Positions 11,401-24,300 of a stretch of 64,000 nucleotides of DNA are shown here, one piece after another. Position 1 is the stretch's first letter, and every line of letters starts with the position of its first letter. The translations under genes were made by a program, and so were the position numbers. The notes under the pieces were generated by a model that saw only the letters and a list, made by a program, of their open reading frames with translations, searched no databases and had not been told where the DNA came from. This stretch comes from Ignelater luminosus (lineage: Eukaryota > Arthropoda > Insecta > Coleoptera > Elateridae): assembly GCA_011009095.1 (NCBI GenBank), contig VTPC01000970.1, positions 1 to 64,000 of the forward strand. The letters run 5' to 3'.

Positions 11401-12000
11401 CAGGGTATTCATCTTGAATTTCTATTTTTCTCATAATATCTTTTAAAGTCTGGCTAGTAAGGTCCTTGATATTCTTTTGGACTTAGAGTTCCCTTGAAGT
11501 CTGTATTTTGACGTCACATCATTTTGTATTGATGCCAATCTATATAGCTGCGCTTTAGTACTCATAGTCTTCCTAAAGAGCCTAGTCTGTGCGCATTTTT
11601 ACAAAAAACTTCCAGCTTATTGGTTCACTCTGGTGCTTTTTCTTTTTTTTTTATCAGCGCGAGTATTCTTCGTACATGTTTCTCTGCCAAAACTTATAAA
11701 ATTTTATTGTCTGATTATAAACAATCTTTTCTCTTTTAAAAATAGCAAAAGACTGTAAAAACTAGACGACTGTCAGGCAATTATAAAAATCGTAGAACCA
11801 CACGGAGAAAGCAGATTAGACAAGGTAACTATATAAGTATACTAAACTTTAAAAGACACCAAGAGAGGTTGACTGTTTAAAGATTATTTTATTCAGTCAT
11901 CAAATAGTAAATTGAGAAGGTAGAATAGCGGAAACAACACATTTAGAGAAAAGCTACAAACAAAAGCAGTTAACGTGATAATCCAAGAAAGCCAGTTAAG
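8433..12000. other. No gene seen; AT-rich intergenic DNA
   Basis: No reading frame, RNA gene or clear element. Two weak traces were noted. Minus strand 9540-9445 reads PSFTIESSFNEMLSCMRRA then LGVPLTVLDSEE and a stop, a protein-like C-terminus with no context. Plus strand near 10030-10160 has a short basic open stretch. Neither can be assigned. Confidence 0.4.
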
Positions 12001-13260
12001 GTTGTTTAGCTACCTCCAGAAAATGAATTCAGATAAATATACGAAGCAAAACCAATAGGACATAGACACAGAACGTGAGCACAAGAAGTAAACAGAAAAA
12101 CAAGTGACAGGAGAATAGACTGGAATTCAGGAAACTGACACAAAATAGGAAAAACTGGAAACAAATATGGAAACAGCCACCTAGAAATAATTGAAGTAAG
12201 AGCTCAACTTCCACTCACACTGACACTTATACACCAAAAGGAAGAATGAGTTATAGATTAAGTAAGTAGTAAGGAATAGCGGAAAGCCAGAAATGCTAGA
12301 AGATGGATAGTGATGGTAGGCATAAAGCAGACGACTACGCAATCCTGGTAGTGATAGTGTAAACAATTTTTGGTTGTAATGAAGTTGTGCGGCACACAGG
12401 ATCATCCGTCTGTCCTAGTAAGGTGGTTAGAAGCTTGGTCGATGCAAAACTGAAAACCGAAGAACCAGACATGCAACATTTCCGAGTGTGTTTAAGAAAT
12501 AGTAATTTGATTGTAATCTGATGGAGGAGAAGATGACTATGGTAGACGTCTCTGCGTAGTACATGTAGGGTACAAAAAAGAAAACCACACAACTTTTGAA
12601 GGTGATTGAATGCGTTCTTCAATTCGAGAATGATATAAATAGCGTTTTCTAAGTATAATAGATGGAGAAAATTTGAATCTGCGTTTAACGGTTATAGGCT
12701 GAATTTCAGCGGAAGTTCTTGGAACGTCGAGTTACACTTCTTGGTTGAAACCGATGGCCCTATAGACAGGCCCAGACTAGATTTACCCAAGATAGTCATC
12801 CTAGCCCTATCCTATACCTCCCCCGAGAAATGAAAACGATGCAACCGCAGAGGCATCCTTTTATAGTCCCGCTTCCCTTTTTGTGAAAGCTGCTGCAGTT
12901 GGTATGGCTACAGAAAACGAATGTCGATAATCAATAAGTGACAACATGAATGCTTTGAATGTTCGCTAGTAGCAGCCATAAACGTCCCTGCGGACTACAA
13001 ATGGGCTGCAGCAGCGGCGCTGAATAATGTCAACACACTTGTTGTGGAGACTGTAAAAGAAAGTGGTTCTCAGGTGTGTGACCAATGGGAAAAGGTGAAA
13101 GCGGGTGCCGCAAAATATCAAACGGACATCACTTTTCTGGAACTTGTAGTTTGAAAAATAAATAACCAACACATTCTTAAACAGGAACAAAACTAAACAA
13201 GTAGTCAAAAATCAGAAAAAATAGAAGGAAGAGAAGAAGACAAGAAAGTCCAAGCAAAAC
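12001..13260. other. Unclassified, locally GC-richer, probably transposon-derived
   Basis: The segment has higher GC than its surroundings, especially 12700-12900 and 12970-13070, and short frames on both strands with no family match. On the minus strand, around 12865-12855, ACTATAAAAGGATGCC resembles a TATA box inside GC-rich sequence, as in a retroelement LTR. No coding domain confirms this. Confidence 0.3.
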
Positions 13261-14562
13261 AAAAAAATCATCATCGGAGGCAATCTTTAAGTAATTTTAG
13301 CAAAAGAATTGGGGAGTCTAATTATAAACGCATTAGAGTTAATCTCAAAATAAAACCGACAATTGTGGTGTGCTTTAGCAACCCGTCCAATAATAAAAAT
13401 AGGATTTCTGTCTACATCAGTTCAACGGTCTGACAAACTTGGTGGTAAGTGAAAGACATTGAGGATCATAGAAGACGTAAGCTAAAGAGAAAACGTAGCT
13501 TGGATTTCCAATTGTCTAGGTCCTTGGTACAGAGTTAACAGCTAAATAGTTTTTAACTTTTTACTTATCTAAACGTATGTCTTAAGCACAGATTGCTATG
13601 AAGACATAAACATTGATTTTGTTTATTTAGAGTCTACAACAGAACTATGACAGACTCAATTTCCTGCACTATATTAGAACAGTCATTAAGTAATTTTATC
13701 AAATAAACTTTATTACGAGAATATCTTAGAAAATTATATAAATATATAAAATAGTTTACCTTTTCAGAAGCATGCTGATGCCCTGAGCATAAAAACTTTT
13801 TGGCGTGGCCTTTAACTATCTTTGCACTTTTATCGGCACCTACCTGGCCTTGCAATGATCTTTCAAAGATCCAAAGAAGTGAAAGTACATAGCGCTAAGT
13901 CCGGACTCAAATTTCAGTTTATTTAGTGTATCCACCACAGTTAATTTAGTGTATGCATTGCATAAAGAGTTGTACGGGGGCAAGCGTTGTTGTGAAAAAG
14001 CAATATTTTTTTGAAACAAACCCCCGGCGTTTCGATCGTATTCCTGAGCTCAACAACACTGTATCCAGCACTAGTCACAGTGTAATCTTTTTTGTGAAGT
14101 GCACCAATATAAGACCATTGAGATTCCAAAAGATCGTCAGCATCACTGACATTTTGTCTTTCATGTTTAAATCGTTCCACCCATTCATACCCTGCCTCAA
14201 ATAACTGTTATAATACCGAAGCTTAATTATGCTGTATATATTACAAGATGTTACTTTTTCTAACTACAAAAAACGAATAATAATACAATAATAATTTAAC
14301 ATCGGCCATGTTGAACGAGTTATTGCTCAGGGGCATACTGCTCGATCGTTACGATTTTCGTTTGTTGCATTGCTATAGAGCCAAATTGTGTCCTAAAATA
14401 AAATTTCTCGTTGTGGATACATTTCCATTAACTTTAATATAAAATTCCTGTTGCTAAATGATTCTCCACATATCTGTGTGTTCTACAGGCAGTTGACAAC
14501 TTATGATACAAGTTACAGACAAGTTGTATTGTAAGTTAATGTAAAGTATGTCAAAAAGTGAA

Positions 14563-14595
<33 letters not shown>

Positions 14596-17390
14596 GGAAA
14601 AACAAAGAAAAACAGAAAAAACTAAAAATTACTTTCGGGGAAGGTTAGGCTCTAGGCTCTAGAACTTTCAAAGTTTTGTGAGAAAGTAGCAAAAGTTGCC
14701 TTGGCTTTGGTATCTCCCCAGATTATAGCCTCTGGGGTCCACGATGAAGTTTATGTGTCAACGAAAGTTCTAAAGTTTATTCTTGGACAGAGAAAGCCAG
14801 ACAACTCCCAAAATGAGCTTTGTAGATTCTTTAGATACAGAAATTTCAAAATTTTATAAACAGTTCTGTAAATAATCTTTCTTTTTACCCAATATTACTC
14901 TCTTTTTAACAATTCGTTTAGCTGAATAATAAACCTCTTGGTTTCTGAATCCCGAAATTGGATAACGCAGAAGATGGAAATCGCATACCTGCTCTAACGC
15001 TAGATGGAAGTCCCCTGAAAATCTTTGAAAAATTGTTTCTTGCAATCAAGTCTTTCGATAGCCTGAATGTATGGTTGTCAAGGCCTTCTCTTAGTCTTTT
15101 AACCGATTTTGCTAAAACTCTAATGTGCTTCTAAACACAATCTTTAAAATAGAGCCATTATTTGTAATCTTGGCTTTTCTGACCCTTTTATTTTAAACCT
15201 GGAAACATTTTTGCAGGGCTTCTTAGGTGAAGCAATCTTCTTGCATCGCAGGTGCTGACAAAGAAAAGACGAATTCCCCGTGGGGAGCTTTCACCACTCA
15301 AATTGATTCTAAACAGCCTACCTTCTTATGATACAGAGTTTCTTTTCGAAAAGTTGTCCTTCGAAAATAAAATTAAAAGTTTTTGTTTTGAGTCTTTATG
15401 AATGCCACAAGCGCACTATTTGGTTTGTTTCCAAGACTCTGGATGAAAAATAAAGCAGGATAGATGGAGTTTAATCTAAGATCGCATACTGTCAGCCGGA
15501 TTATCAATAAGCAACGGCCTTGAAGGTTACCATGTAGATGTGAAAGTGTCTGCGGTTTGTCCTGCCTTAACAATTCTGTCAGCGTTTGCTATCGTTAAAG
15601 TTCGACACAATTCTACGACCCAAGGACTAACACATATTCTTATAGTTGAAGCTCATGGCTGAAAAACGACTTTTCCACTTGAAGCCCATCAAGCATGTTC
15701 TGAACCGAAAATCTCAATAATATGCCGAGCAGTTAGTCTGCAGTGAAGGCAGTACAAACAGGATTTAAGCTCTTGAGAACGAAATGTTGATTTAGTTATT
15801 GTCATAAGAAATGGTTCTTTTAGGAAACTCGGGATTAATTTTATCAATTATTATCAATTTACACATTGCAGAAGGTGTTTGGAAATGAGGATAAATTTGG
15901 CAGGCGCATTCTTCAGCTGTGTCCTTTTACCCTAAAGTGTACTATCTTCGAAACACAAGATGTCAAAGTTTTAATAAAAATGTTTCTATTTTTAAAATTA
16001 ACGTTCGATTTGGCAAAAGAAAGTTCCTCCTGCACTGCATCATTTTTAAGTAAAGTCATTTCAAAAACACATTGTAACTATTCGCATTATATCACTTGAA
16101 AAAAATTAGGCCTTGTTTGCAATACAACTTACTTTCTTATAGTGTGGCGTTTTCAAAATACAGGGAGTCGAATTTAATTTAGCATTTCTTGTTTTTAATG
16201 GAACTTTAACACTATGCATCTCGGAAAAAGAAAAAAAAAAAAAAGTTACGCTACGAAAAAGGCTTAATTTTTGTCGAGCAAATCAATGCAAATAATTGCA
16301 TTCTTTCTTACCATAGGCTGTTGAGTTTGAAAGATTTTGAAAAAATCAATCTTACTTGAAAATGAGGCATTCTACGGAAAAAATGCAAATCGGCTGTTGA
16401 TCCCAAAAATAAAAAAAGTTTATTAGTTTCTCAGTACTTCTTGAGTGAAGTAGCTTTCCCCCCAATGTCCTACCTCAGTTAGAAATATTAAAAAGAAACT
16501 ACGTAATAAATTGACACTTTAGAGTAACAGGTCTGTAGAAAGTCTCATTCCGATATCTTGTCTCGTTCTTGAAAGTGAGAAAACAAGAAATTTTAAGTAA
16601 AACTTTGGCACCGTGTATCTCGAAAACGGTGCACTTTAGAGAAAGAAATTATAGGCCGAAATAAGCCTGTTAAATATTTACCCTCATTTTCAAGACACCC
16701 TGTATACAAGAGGTAGCTTTCAAAAATCCTGTCTAGGAAAAGATCGAAAAACAAACTTTTTTAAGGAGCCAAAACGCCTGTACCTTGTATTTTAAGTGCT
16801 AAAGGTTATATTAAGAAGCCAGAAGGTGATTTGAGGAAAAATTATTAAACCAACTATCTTCTCTTGCCTTTTTAGAAAATATCATACCACTATTTTATAT
16901 CAGAGATACGGTTGAAGGAAAGTTGAAATCTCATACTTTTTGCAGCTCGACAGTCCGTGACGTACAGACGGTTTAAAGACTTCGGGAGAAAACATGTTAT
17001 TTTTAGTTGATTGTTTGTTTCTTCTAAATCTTCGTTTTTGTTGGTTTTGGTAAATAGAATCTTGAACATGGGTTGGTGTTTTTCTAATTATCTCTGCCTA
17101 TATTCTATTTGGATTTACAAACAGGGTACGACTTGTCTTTCCATCTTTATTGTCGATGTATAGTTTTTCAATCATTTCGCATCGGATTATAAAAAATTTT
17201 CTTTGTATTACATTTTAGTCTTGTTCTTTTCTTGGTTTTTCTAAATTTTTTGCTTTTGGAGTTTGGCTTTACAACTTACATTTGCAATTCAATACATATC
17301 AAAATACTAACATCTGGTTTATGTTCTGAATGCTCCACTCATAATCATGCTTACTTTAGGGCGGGCTTTGCTAAACTGCTCAACGGTAAC
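13261..17390. other. No gene seen
   Basis: Mostly AT-rich, stop-dense DNA. Short open stretches (for example 13941-14204 on both strands) have no recognisable domain. A GA-rich microsatellite is listed separately, and a poly-A run lies near 16230-16245. Confidence 0.4.
14560..14597 (+). repeat. GAAA/GA microsatellite
   Basis: A run of GAAA units turns into about ten GA units, giving a purine-only strand of about 38 bases. Confidence 0.85.
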
Positions 17391-17394
17391 TAGG

Positions 17395-19990
17395 TACCCT
17401 CAAATGGAGTGAAATTGAACTCCGGGGGTAAATTTGATCGCTAAATCAAATATAGAAATATTTAAATGTGGCGCATAAACTTATCGTGTTCATTGAATGT
17501 AAAAGTGCATCCACTAATTCAGTAAGGCCTATAGTAGTGAACGTTTGTGTTTTTAGAAGTAAGTATGCTTTGTTTATTATCGTTTATGACAGTTATTTAA
17601 ACAAAGAGCTTTTCATCTAAAATTTAACTTAAAAATTTGATACCTCCAGTGAAATCTACATGATAAATACCATTTTATAAATTAATACCGAAAGAAAGAA
17701 AATGCCGCCACAATTTGTGCACATGGTAGTTTGAGCAGCAAATTCAAACTTTTGTGTAGGGGTCAAATTGATCATACATATTGAATAGATAATGGGCTTT
17801 TTATGCATTTTATTATTATTTTACATTCCAATTGTTTTAACATCATCTTGTGTACAACTTAGATTTCGGTGTTTTCACAAGACATGCCAAGAAAATATAA
17901 GCGTAGATTAGGAGCGCGGGCGTACAAAGATTATGAACAGGAATCATTAGAACTGGCACTAGCAAAAGCTGGTCTTTGTGCAGAGCTTCACGAGAATACA
18001 AAATTCCATTTGGGACATTGAACAATAAGTTCCATAGTCTCCACATTAAGAAGAATGGAGGTCAGACTATCTTTTCATACACAAAGGAAAGTACTATCAT
18101 TAAAGCCGCCTGTAGATGTGACGAATGAGGTTTTTCTCTAGACCTAAGAGATTTAAGACAACGTGCTCAAAACTTGTTAGATGCTCAAGGTCTAACCATT
18201 GAAAAATTTAAAAATAATATACCAGGGGTTGATTGGGTCCATTCACTTTTAAAAAGACACCAAGACCAAACAATACAAAGGGTAACTGCTAACATAAAAA
18301 AGGCACGAGCTGATGTGTCCCAAACTAGTTTGATTGAATATTTCCAAAAGCTCCAGAAGGAAATAGAAAACGTACCTGCTGAAAACATGTTTAACTATGA
18401 TGAAAGTAACTTGCAGGATGACTCTAGGAAAAAGAAAATGTTGTATCGACGTGGAACGAAGTACCTGAACAAGTTTGCAATTTTACTAAGTCGTCTGTGA
18501 GTATTATGATGTATGGATCTGCCTCGGGGGTACTTCTACCTTTCTATGTTATTTATAAGTCGGAAAAGATGTGGCGTCAGTGGGCCGAAAATGAACCGAA
18601 AGGGGCACCTTGCTGCGACAGAAAATACTACGCAGTGGGTTCTCGATTTAATGGAACGCGTTGTGGGTGGATCGATACGTTTACGGATTGTGACTTGTTT
18701 CCTGCCTCATGCAGAACACTTAAACGGTCGCAAGATTCTAATAGGTGACAACCTGTCATCACATTTTACTGATGAAGTGATCTCTCTGTGTAGGGAGAAT
18801 AACATAAAATTTATATGTTTATCCAAAAACGCGACACATTTGACGCAGCCCCTGAGTATGGGCTTTTTTCGTCCCTTCAAAATGGCCTGGAGAGGGGTCT
18901 TAACCAAGTGGAAAAAAGTACATCCGGCGTTGATTTCCATTAATAAGCGAAACTTTGCACAATTGCTGAAACAGACGCTAAGGGATATGGACAATAAACT
19001 TGATAAGAATAACAAACCAGGTGTTGTGAAGAGGGACTTAATTGCATCATTCAATACAACCGAAATTATCCCAATCAAGTACTGCGCAAACCTCCAGGAG
19101 AGGAATCAGCTGAAGGGGAAGTCAATCAAGTTTTGGTTGATTATCTCAAGGAAAAGAGATACACAAGTATTCCATCTAGACGTAACATCAAAAGAAGTAA
19201 ATTATGTGTAGAAGCAGGCAAAAGTGTAACTTTCCAGGAAGATGAGAGTTCCGATAACGATGACGTAGAAGAGAACATAGTAGATGATGAAGAAGCTTTT
19301 GAGATCTGCGAGGAAGAAGTTGATTATGTAGAAGTAAGAAGGGAAGATATAAAATTATTGGTACAAGTTTTAGGAGAAGTCGAAAAAAGCAGATATACAG
19401 GTACCTAACTCGGAGTCAGTATTTTAGTGGAATGGTTTAAGTTTTCATAATTTTCAGATATGTTGTTGCGGTTGACGGTATTAATGGAGAAAAAATAGAA
19501 GTGGCAGGAGTGAAATCTACAGATGTGAAAAAGACTACATTCACGTTACAACGTAACGATGAGTTTGTTGTTGAAATTTCAGATGTCCTTGCTATATTAC
19601 CATTGCCAGACATATCCGGAAATTCAAAAGGAAGCCGTGAAATTTACAATTTCCAAAATCCAGTGGATGTTAAAGAAATTTAAAAGTTTACTTTGTTAGT
19701 TTTTGGTAGTTTTATTATTTTTCATATATGTTCAAATATTTCATAAAATGATACTAGCGTTCAGTGTATGTTCCTATTCGATAAATATAGCATTTCCTAA
19801 CTAAATGATTTAATAATTTAGCAAAAAGAAGTAGGTTTTTGGCGATCAAAATCACACCAAAAGTTAAAAATTTTGTAACTTCTTAATTGATTTGAGATTT
19901 TGGAATTGGGGTGTAACTGTTCGTTTTGTACTGATAGTAGGCTACTTTATATACATAATAATCAACGGTGATCAAAATCTCCCCAAACTT
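17395..19990 (+). mobile_element. Degraded pogo-like (Tigger-type) DNA transposon
   Basis: A dead transposase pseudogene (17884-19683) is framed by related motifs in opposite orientation: GGGGGTAAATTTGATC at 17424-17439 and GGGGTCAAATTGATC at 17759-17773 on the left; GATCAAAATCTCCCC at 19970-19984 and GGCGATCAAAATCACACC at 19841-19858 on the right. These look like subterminal repeats that bind the transposase. The exact ends and a TA duplication were not resolved, so the limits are approximate. Confidence 0.75.
17884..19683 (+). pseudogene. Pogo-like transposase pseudogene
   Basis: The start MPRKYKRRLGARAYKDYEQE is a pipsqueak-type helix-turn-helix DNA-binding domain. A CENP-B-like part follows (FSYTKEST..., NNIPGVDWVHSLLKRHQ), then the DDE domain: NMFNYDESNLQDD holds the first Asp, and KILIGDNLSSH the second. 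The third should be in QPLDVGFFRP but reads QPLSMGFFRP, so the catalytic Asp is lost. The C-terminal extension (near 19460-19680, with DEFVVEISDVLAILPLPD) matches insect members of the family; a possible small intron precedes it (about 19400-19457). Frameshifts near 17980 and 18500-18700 and an in-frame stop near 18128 confirm a dead copy. Confidence 0.85.
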
Positions 19991-21265
19991 GAATTAAAAT
20001 TGTTCATATGTGTTTAATCTTCTTTTAGCAAACTAATTTGATAAATTATTGTTTTTGATGCAGTTATCTATTCTTGGCATATAGACACGTAGGATAAGTA
20101 GAATCTCGGAATTCTAACACAAATAATTAAAATGCAAACAAAGAAATAAACAAATAATATACTGCAGAAGTTTTAATCAATGAAAGTACACAACGGAGAA
20201 TTTGGGAGTGCTGAAAAATTATTAATCCTGTTTACTGTCTTTCTGAATGATCCATTCATAGTATTTAACTTTATTTATTTGTCAGTTTTGTTTATTGGTA
20301 CTTATCAGTACTAGCATTATTTATTACAGCATTGCATAGCACTTTATTTAATCTTTCTTTTTATTATTTTATTATTAATTATTTGTACGCATTAAATCTA
20401 TTATCATTTTGACGTCGTGTTTACAGGTACTACAGGAAACTTTCTCTCTTGACAATAAAAAATTGTTTAAAATTTGTTTTTATATTTCGTGTATTAGGTC
20501 ATGTAGTACTCATAAAGTAAGAGTACTCATTCTCATAATGTCAAGTCGTTCCGTTAAGTCAAGGCTTCTTCTCATCACCTCAATGATTAAATGTCTGGAT
20601 TTTTGTGAAAATACGATAATATCTTGATATTCTAAATTAAAAAATTATGCCAAATATGTCACAAAAACCAGTTAATAACTAAATATATGCGGCGCTGAAT
20701 TAATAAAATCATAATTAATATAAAACTGTATATTACATAACGAACTCGAACTGTAGTTATGAATGTCAAATACGCAAACTAGAATTGGACGAACAACCTG
20801 TTTGATTCACCAGACTAACCTACAATACACCGGGTACACCTTCACTACTCTTTTGTTGATATATTGCACATTAACAATTAAAATTCTACAGAAGTTCCGA
20901 AAATTCTAATTAAGATGATAATGATTTGTTTATTTTGCTATTTTTAACAATAGGACTGGTTTTGTTCATTAGCTGATTTAATTAATTAGATTATTTAATT
21001 TCGCTATTGGCAATTAATGCTAATCATGATGTTTATATACAAAATTAAAATTTTTACATTAATTCTTATTAAGCATTTAAATTTTTAAATATTATTGCAG
21101 ATCAAAAAAATGTAATTAGAAGTAATTCCTTAAATATGAATCCACATTTTAAGAACCGCTGAATACAAAAAGCTTCTTCTTTTAATAAGATGTGATGCTG
21201 GAAGAAAGAGACAGGTGTTAACGTACCCCGTCTAAACAACCTGATGATATATCTGTAAAATTGTA
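19991..21265. other. No gene seen; upstream flank of the cuticular gene
   Basis: AT-rich, stop-dense DNA between the pogo-like remnant and the cuticular gene promoter. Upstream regulatory elements may be here, but no motif is strong enough to call. Confidence 0.4.
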
Positions 21266-21269
21266 GTTT

Positions 21270-21297
21270 TATATAAATAGAAATAATGTAATCAGTT
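21270..21297 (+). promoter_or_regulatory. Candidate core promoter: TATA box plus TCAGTT initiator
   Basis: TATATAAA at 21270-21277 is followed by TCAGTT at 21292-21297, the arthropod initiator consensus. The initiator A is at 21294, 24 bases from the first T of the TATA box, slightly closer than usual. The ATG of the short first coding exon follows 38 bases later, giving a short 5' UTR as is common for cuticular protein genes. Confidence 0.55.
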
Positions 21298-21331
21298 AGT
21301 CTTTTATTAACTTTTGCCAATTACAGTCGCA

Positions 21332-21343
21332 ATGGAATTTAGG
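21332..21343 (+). CDS. Coding exon 1 (start of signal peptide, MEFR)
   Basis: ATG GAA TTT AGG is followed directly by GTAAGT, a strong donor. Joined in phase 0 to exon 2 it gives MEFR + GPLVLLVILSVISRGLA, a proper signal peptide ending at A|QRDYG. A four-codon first exon before a long intron is common in insect cuticular protein genes. An upstream exon is required because the TAG of the exon-2 acceptor is an in-frame stop. The 9.1-kb distance leaves room for another exon 1. Confidence 0.65.
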
Positions 21344-24300
21344 GTAAGTTAATTGAAAAAGTGTCTTGTGCTTATCAAGTGGTCATTAAAAGTAACAACA
21401 AAGTGCTTTTTAAAAAAGTGAAGTTCAAGGTAGCTCTTTAATACAGTGATCTATAAATTATGTTAATATGTGCGATGACATTGTAGTTTGCTTTAAGAAG
21501 GGGCGAATCTTAGGAATGATAAGTTTATTTTGAATTATTTGAATAATAATTAAATCGAGTTGTAAACAAGGCTTTTGATTTTTTCTTTAAAATTTAGAAT
21601 TACTATTTGCTGACATTTATTATTTTCAAGTAAAAAAGTCAAGGCTGGTGTATGACTAAAATCTAATAAATATAAAATACAATGTTTATTTAAGTACTTT
21701 TATATTAGCTAATGGCTAATTCCAATATAAATAAAGCAATAAATGAAGAAAAACAAGATTTCGCAGTGTTAGCATGCAGCAAATATCTATTGACAATGAA
21801 AATTTGTTTGCAAAATTCTATTTAAGAGTCATCCGCTTAATTTAGAGAATTCTCATTCTTGTTTTTAGACTGATTAGGCCAAATGTGAGTATTTGCTGCT
21901 TCTGCATGGTTAATTATCGAAATCATTTCACAATTTTATTTGTATATGATCTAATTTCCACATTTTTGGTTTTTATTCTGTATATAAAATTGAACAAATA
22001 AATATTGAAATATATATTCGGGTCACATCACATATGCAAAGGAAACCCCCCAGACGAATGGAACTGTACCTACTTATAATTATAGAACCCAAAAACATGA
22101 AAGAAGAAACGAAACAATGATAAAATTTTATAAAGTAATGTTCATGCTTATGATTGGACTGAAGGCAAAAAGTTCAAGAAAAAGATGAATTGATCAAAGC
22201 ATACCGGAGCAGATCTGAAGATCAAATCATTACTGAAAAACTAGAAGATTCCATCCAGCTCAACTTTATGATTTAACCTAGAATAGTTTGTTGCTAGGTT
22301 GTTAGAGTGTTTGGGGAACCTTCTTGAGTTCTTATCAGTAGGTTCTGTTATTAATTATCCTTTGTTCATGACGCTCTGTAAAAATAATCTGCGATAGTTC
22401 TCCCGTCCCTACAAAAGTTTTCCCTTTTCTTCTTTCAATTTAGAAAAGTTTTTCCACTGGGAAAATCCACGCATTGAGTTACTTGTCCTTTTATCATTAT
22501 CTCTTGTCCTGGTTTTGTTCCTGTTTAATTAAGGCGCTATCGAAGTTTTTGCTTCATTTACTTCTGAAGATATTCAATAGCAAGTAAATAGCAGAATTCT
22601 AATTATGATCTATTACGGTTTGTACTAGTAAGTCGATATTCAGCCATGAATACCATTCAAGTGGTTTTATCTGGTTTTTTGCAGTTTAGCTAAACCTAAA
22701 TTCTTTGTTTCAGTAGTACCGCATTAAAAAAAGTAAGAAAATTAAAAAAAAAGGACTAAACACTAAAAAACGTAAGTTGGCTGGCGACAACGTTACGGAG
22801 AAATAGCGTGACTATCATTATATGTAAAAGGAAATGTTTCTGTTTTTATTTCTTAGATTAGTCATGGCTCAATTAGTTGTTGGTTAGCTTAGGTCCTTCC
22901 TTTGTTTGAATCCATCTTTCTTCCTACTTACAAATTTGTGCAAGTGGGATTGAGCTGTCTCTTGCAGTCTCTATCTACATTCAGTGATAATTTTTCTGAT
23001 ATGATTTCCAAGACCCAAGAATGCATTAGTGGTTCTTGTTGCCCATAAGAGCAAATGCTTCTATTTAAATATACTGATGCTGCGAATATGATACTTTTAT
23101 TTATATAATGAAACATTAAGTAGTCATTGGTCAGCTTAGGTCCTAGCCTGTTATACTTACTTCGTTCTCTCCTGATTCCATTTATGGGTTATTTTGGAGT
23201 GAGATGTCTTTTGAAGTCTACATCTTTATTCACTATCAAATCTAAAACTCTAGAAATGTTAATTATTTATCTGATTTGGTCAAATATCAAAAGTCTAAAC
23301 GTAACTAAGAGCATATCTAACAAAGATATCAAGATTGATTGATGTTATATTCTGCTATGGAAAACATGACATCATTGGCATCATTATATCAGTTATGCAA
23401 AAAACTGAATACTAGTTTTAGATTCATTTTTGCCAACTTTCGAATGGATTGTTAGAATTTGTTAATTGTCACGTCCAAGTAACTTGTTAAGATGAAAATT
23501 TATGAACTCTAGGTTTGGTTTTCTGTAATAATTTTGATTTATTAAGATTTTTTCTTTGATGTAGAAACCTTGATTAATTCTGCTATTGTTTACTCCAGAA
23601 TCAGTTCACATATCTATTCCACTTAGGTCTTTTTTAATTAGGCGAAGATGATACTTACACAAGCATTTGAAAAACTAGGTCTTGAAAGCCTAATAGCTCC
23701 AAATATGAGCTGCCTGTCATTTTAGGTATCTACCAAATCATATTTATGTATAAATATCCCTGTTTCTTATGTCAGACTGATGGACACCAGAACGATTCTT
23801 TGTAAGGGGGTGCAAAATGTTTAGTCGCATTCATGCAGGCCTATAAAAAAGCGGCGGAAAGTGCTGTGGTTGAGCAGCTAACATTCGGCGCAGCTCGGCG
23901 TTTGAATACTCAAGCTAAGCTAACGGTTTTTATTTCTAAGTTTCCGTAATCTTTCTTAGGGCTGCTGGTGAATATCAAAAAAGTAGCTTCCAGGGATTTG
24001 ATTAACTCTTACGTGGGCACACTGCAAAAACTGATCAAGTCAGGAATAATAAATTCTAAGAGTGTTATATTCGGAGTCACTATCACATCATTCCATGACT
24101 TTGTGGTTTGCTTTAAACCATACAAGCTTTTTAATAATAAACAAGCAAAGTTTTCTGTACCCTTTTCAACGAATCCAGGTAGTTGCTTCATAAAATCGTC
24201 TCCTTTAATTTTTCATTTAAGAATGCTGTTTTTGCATCAAAATGGTACACAAGTAATCCTTTTTAGAAGCTACAGCCAATATTGTTCTAAACGTTGCTTG

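Noticed and set aside
13941-14204. Overlapping ORFs of about 80 residues on both strands
   Set aside because: No domain, no splice context, ordinary composition; chance frames.
23830-23930. TATAAAA with GC-rich downstream sequence as an alternative promoter for the cuticular gene
   Set aside because: No ATG exon with a donor fitting exon 2 follows it, and it borders the truncated Copia copy, so a transposon origin is more likely.
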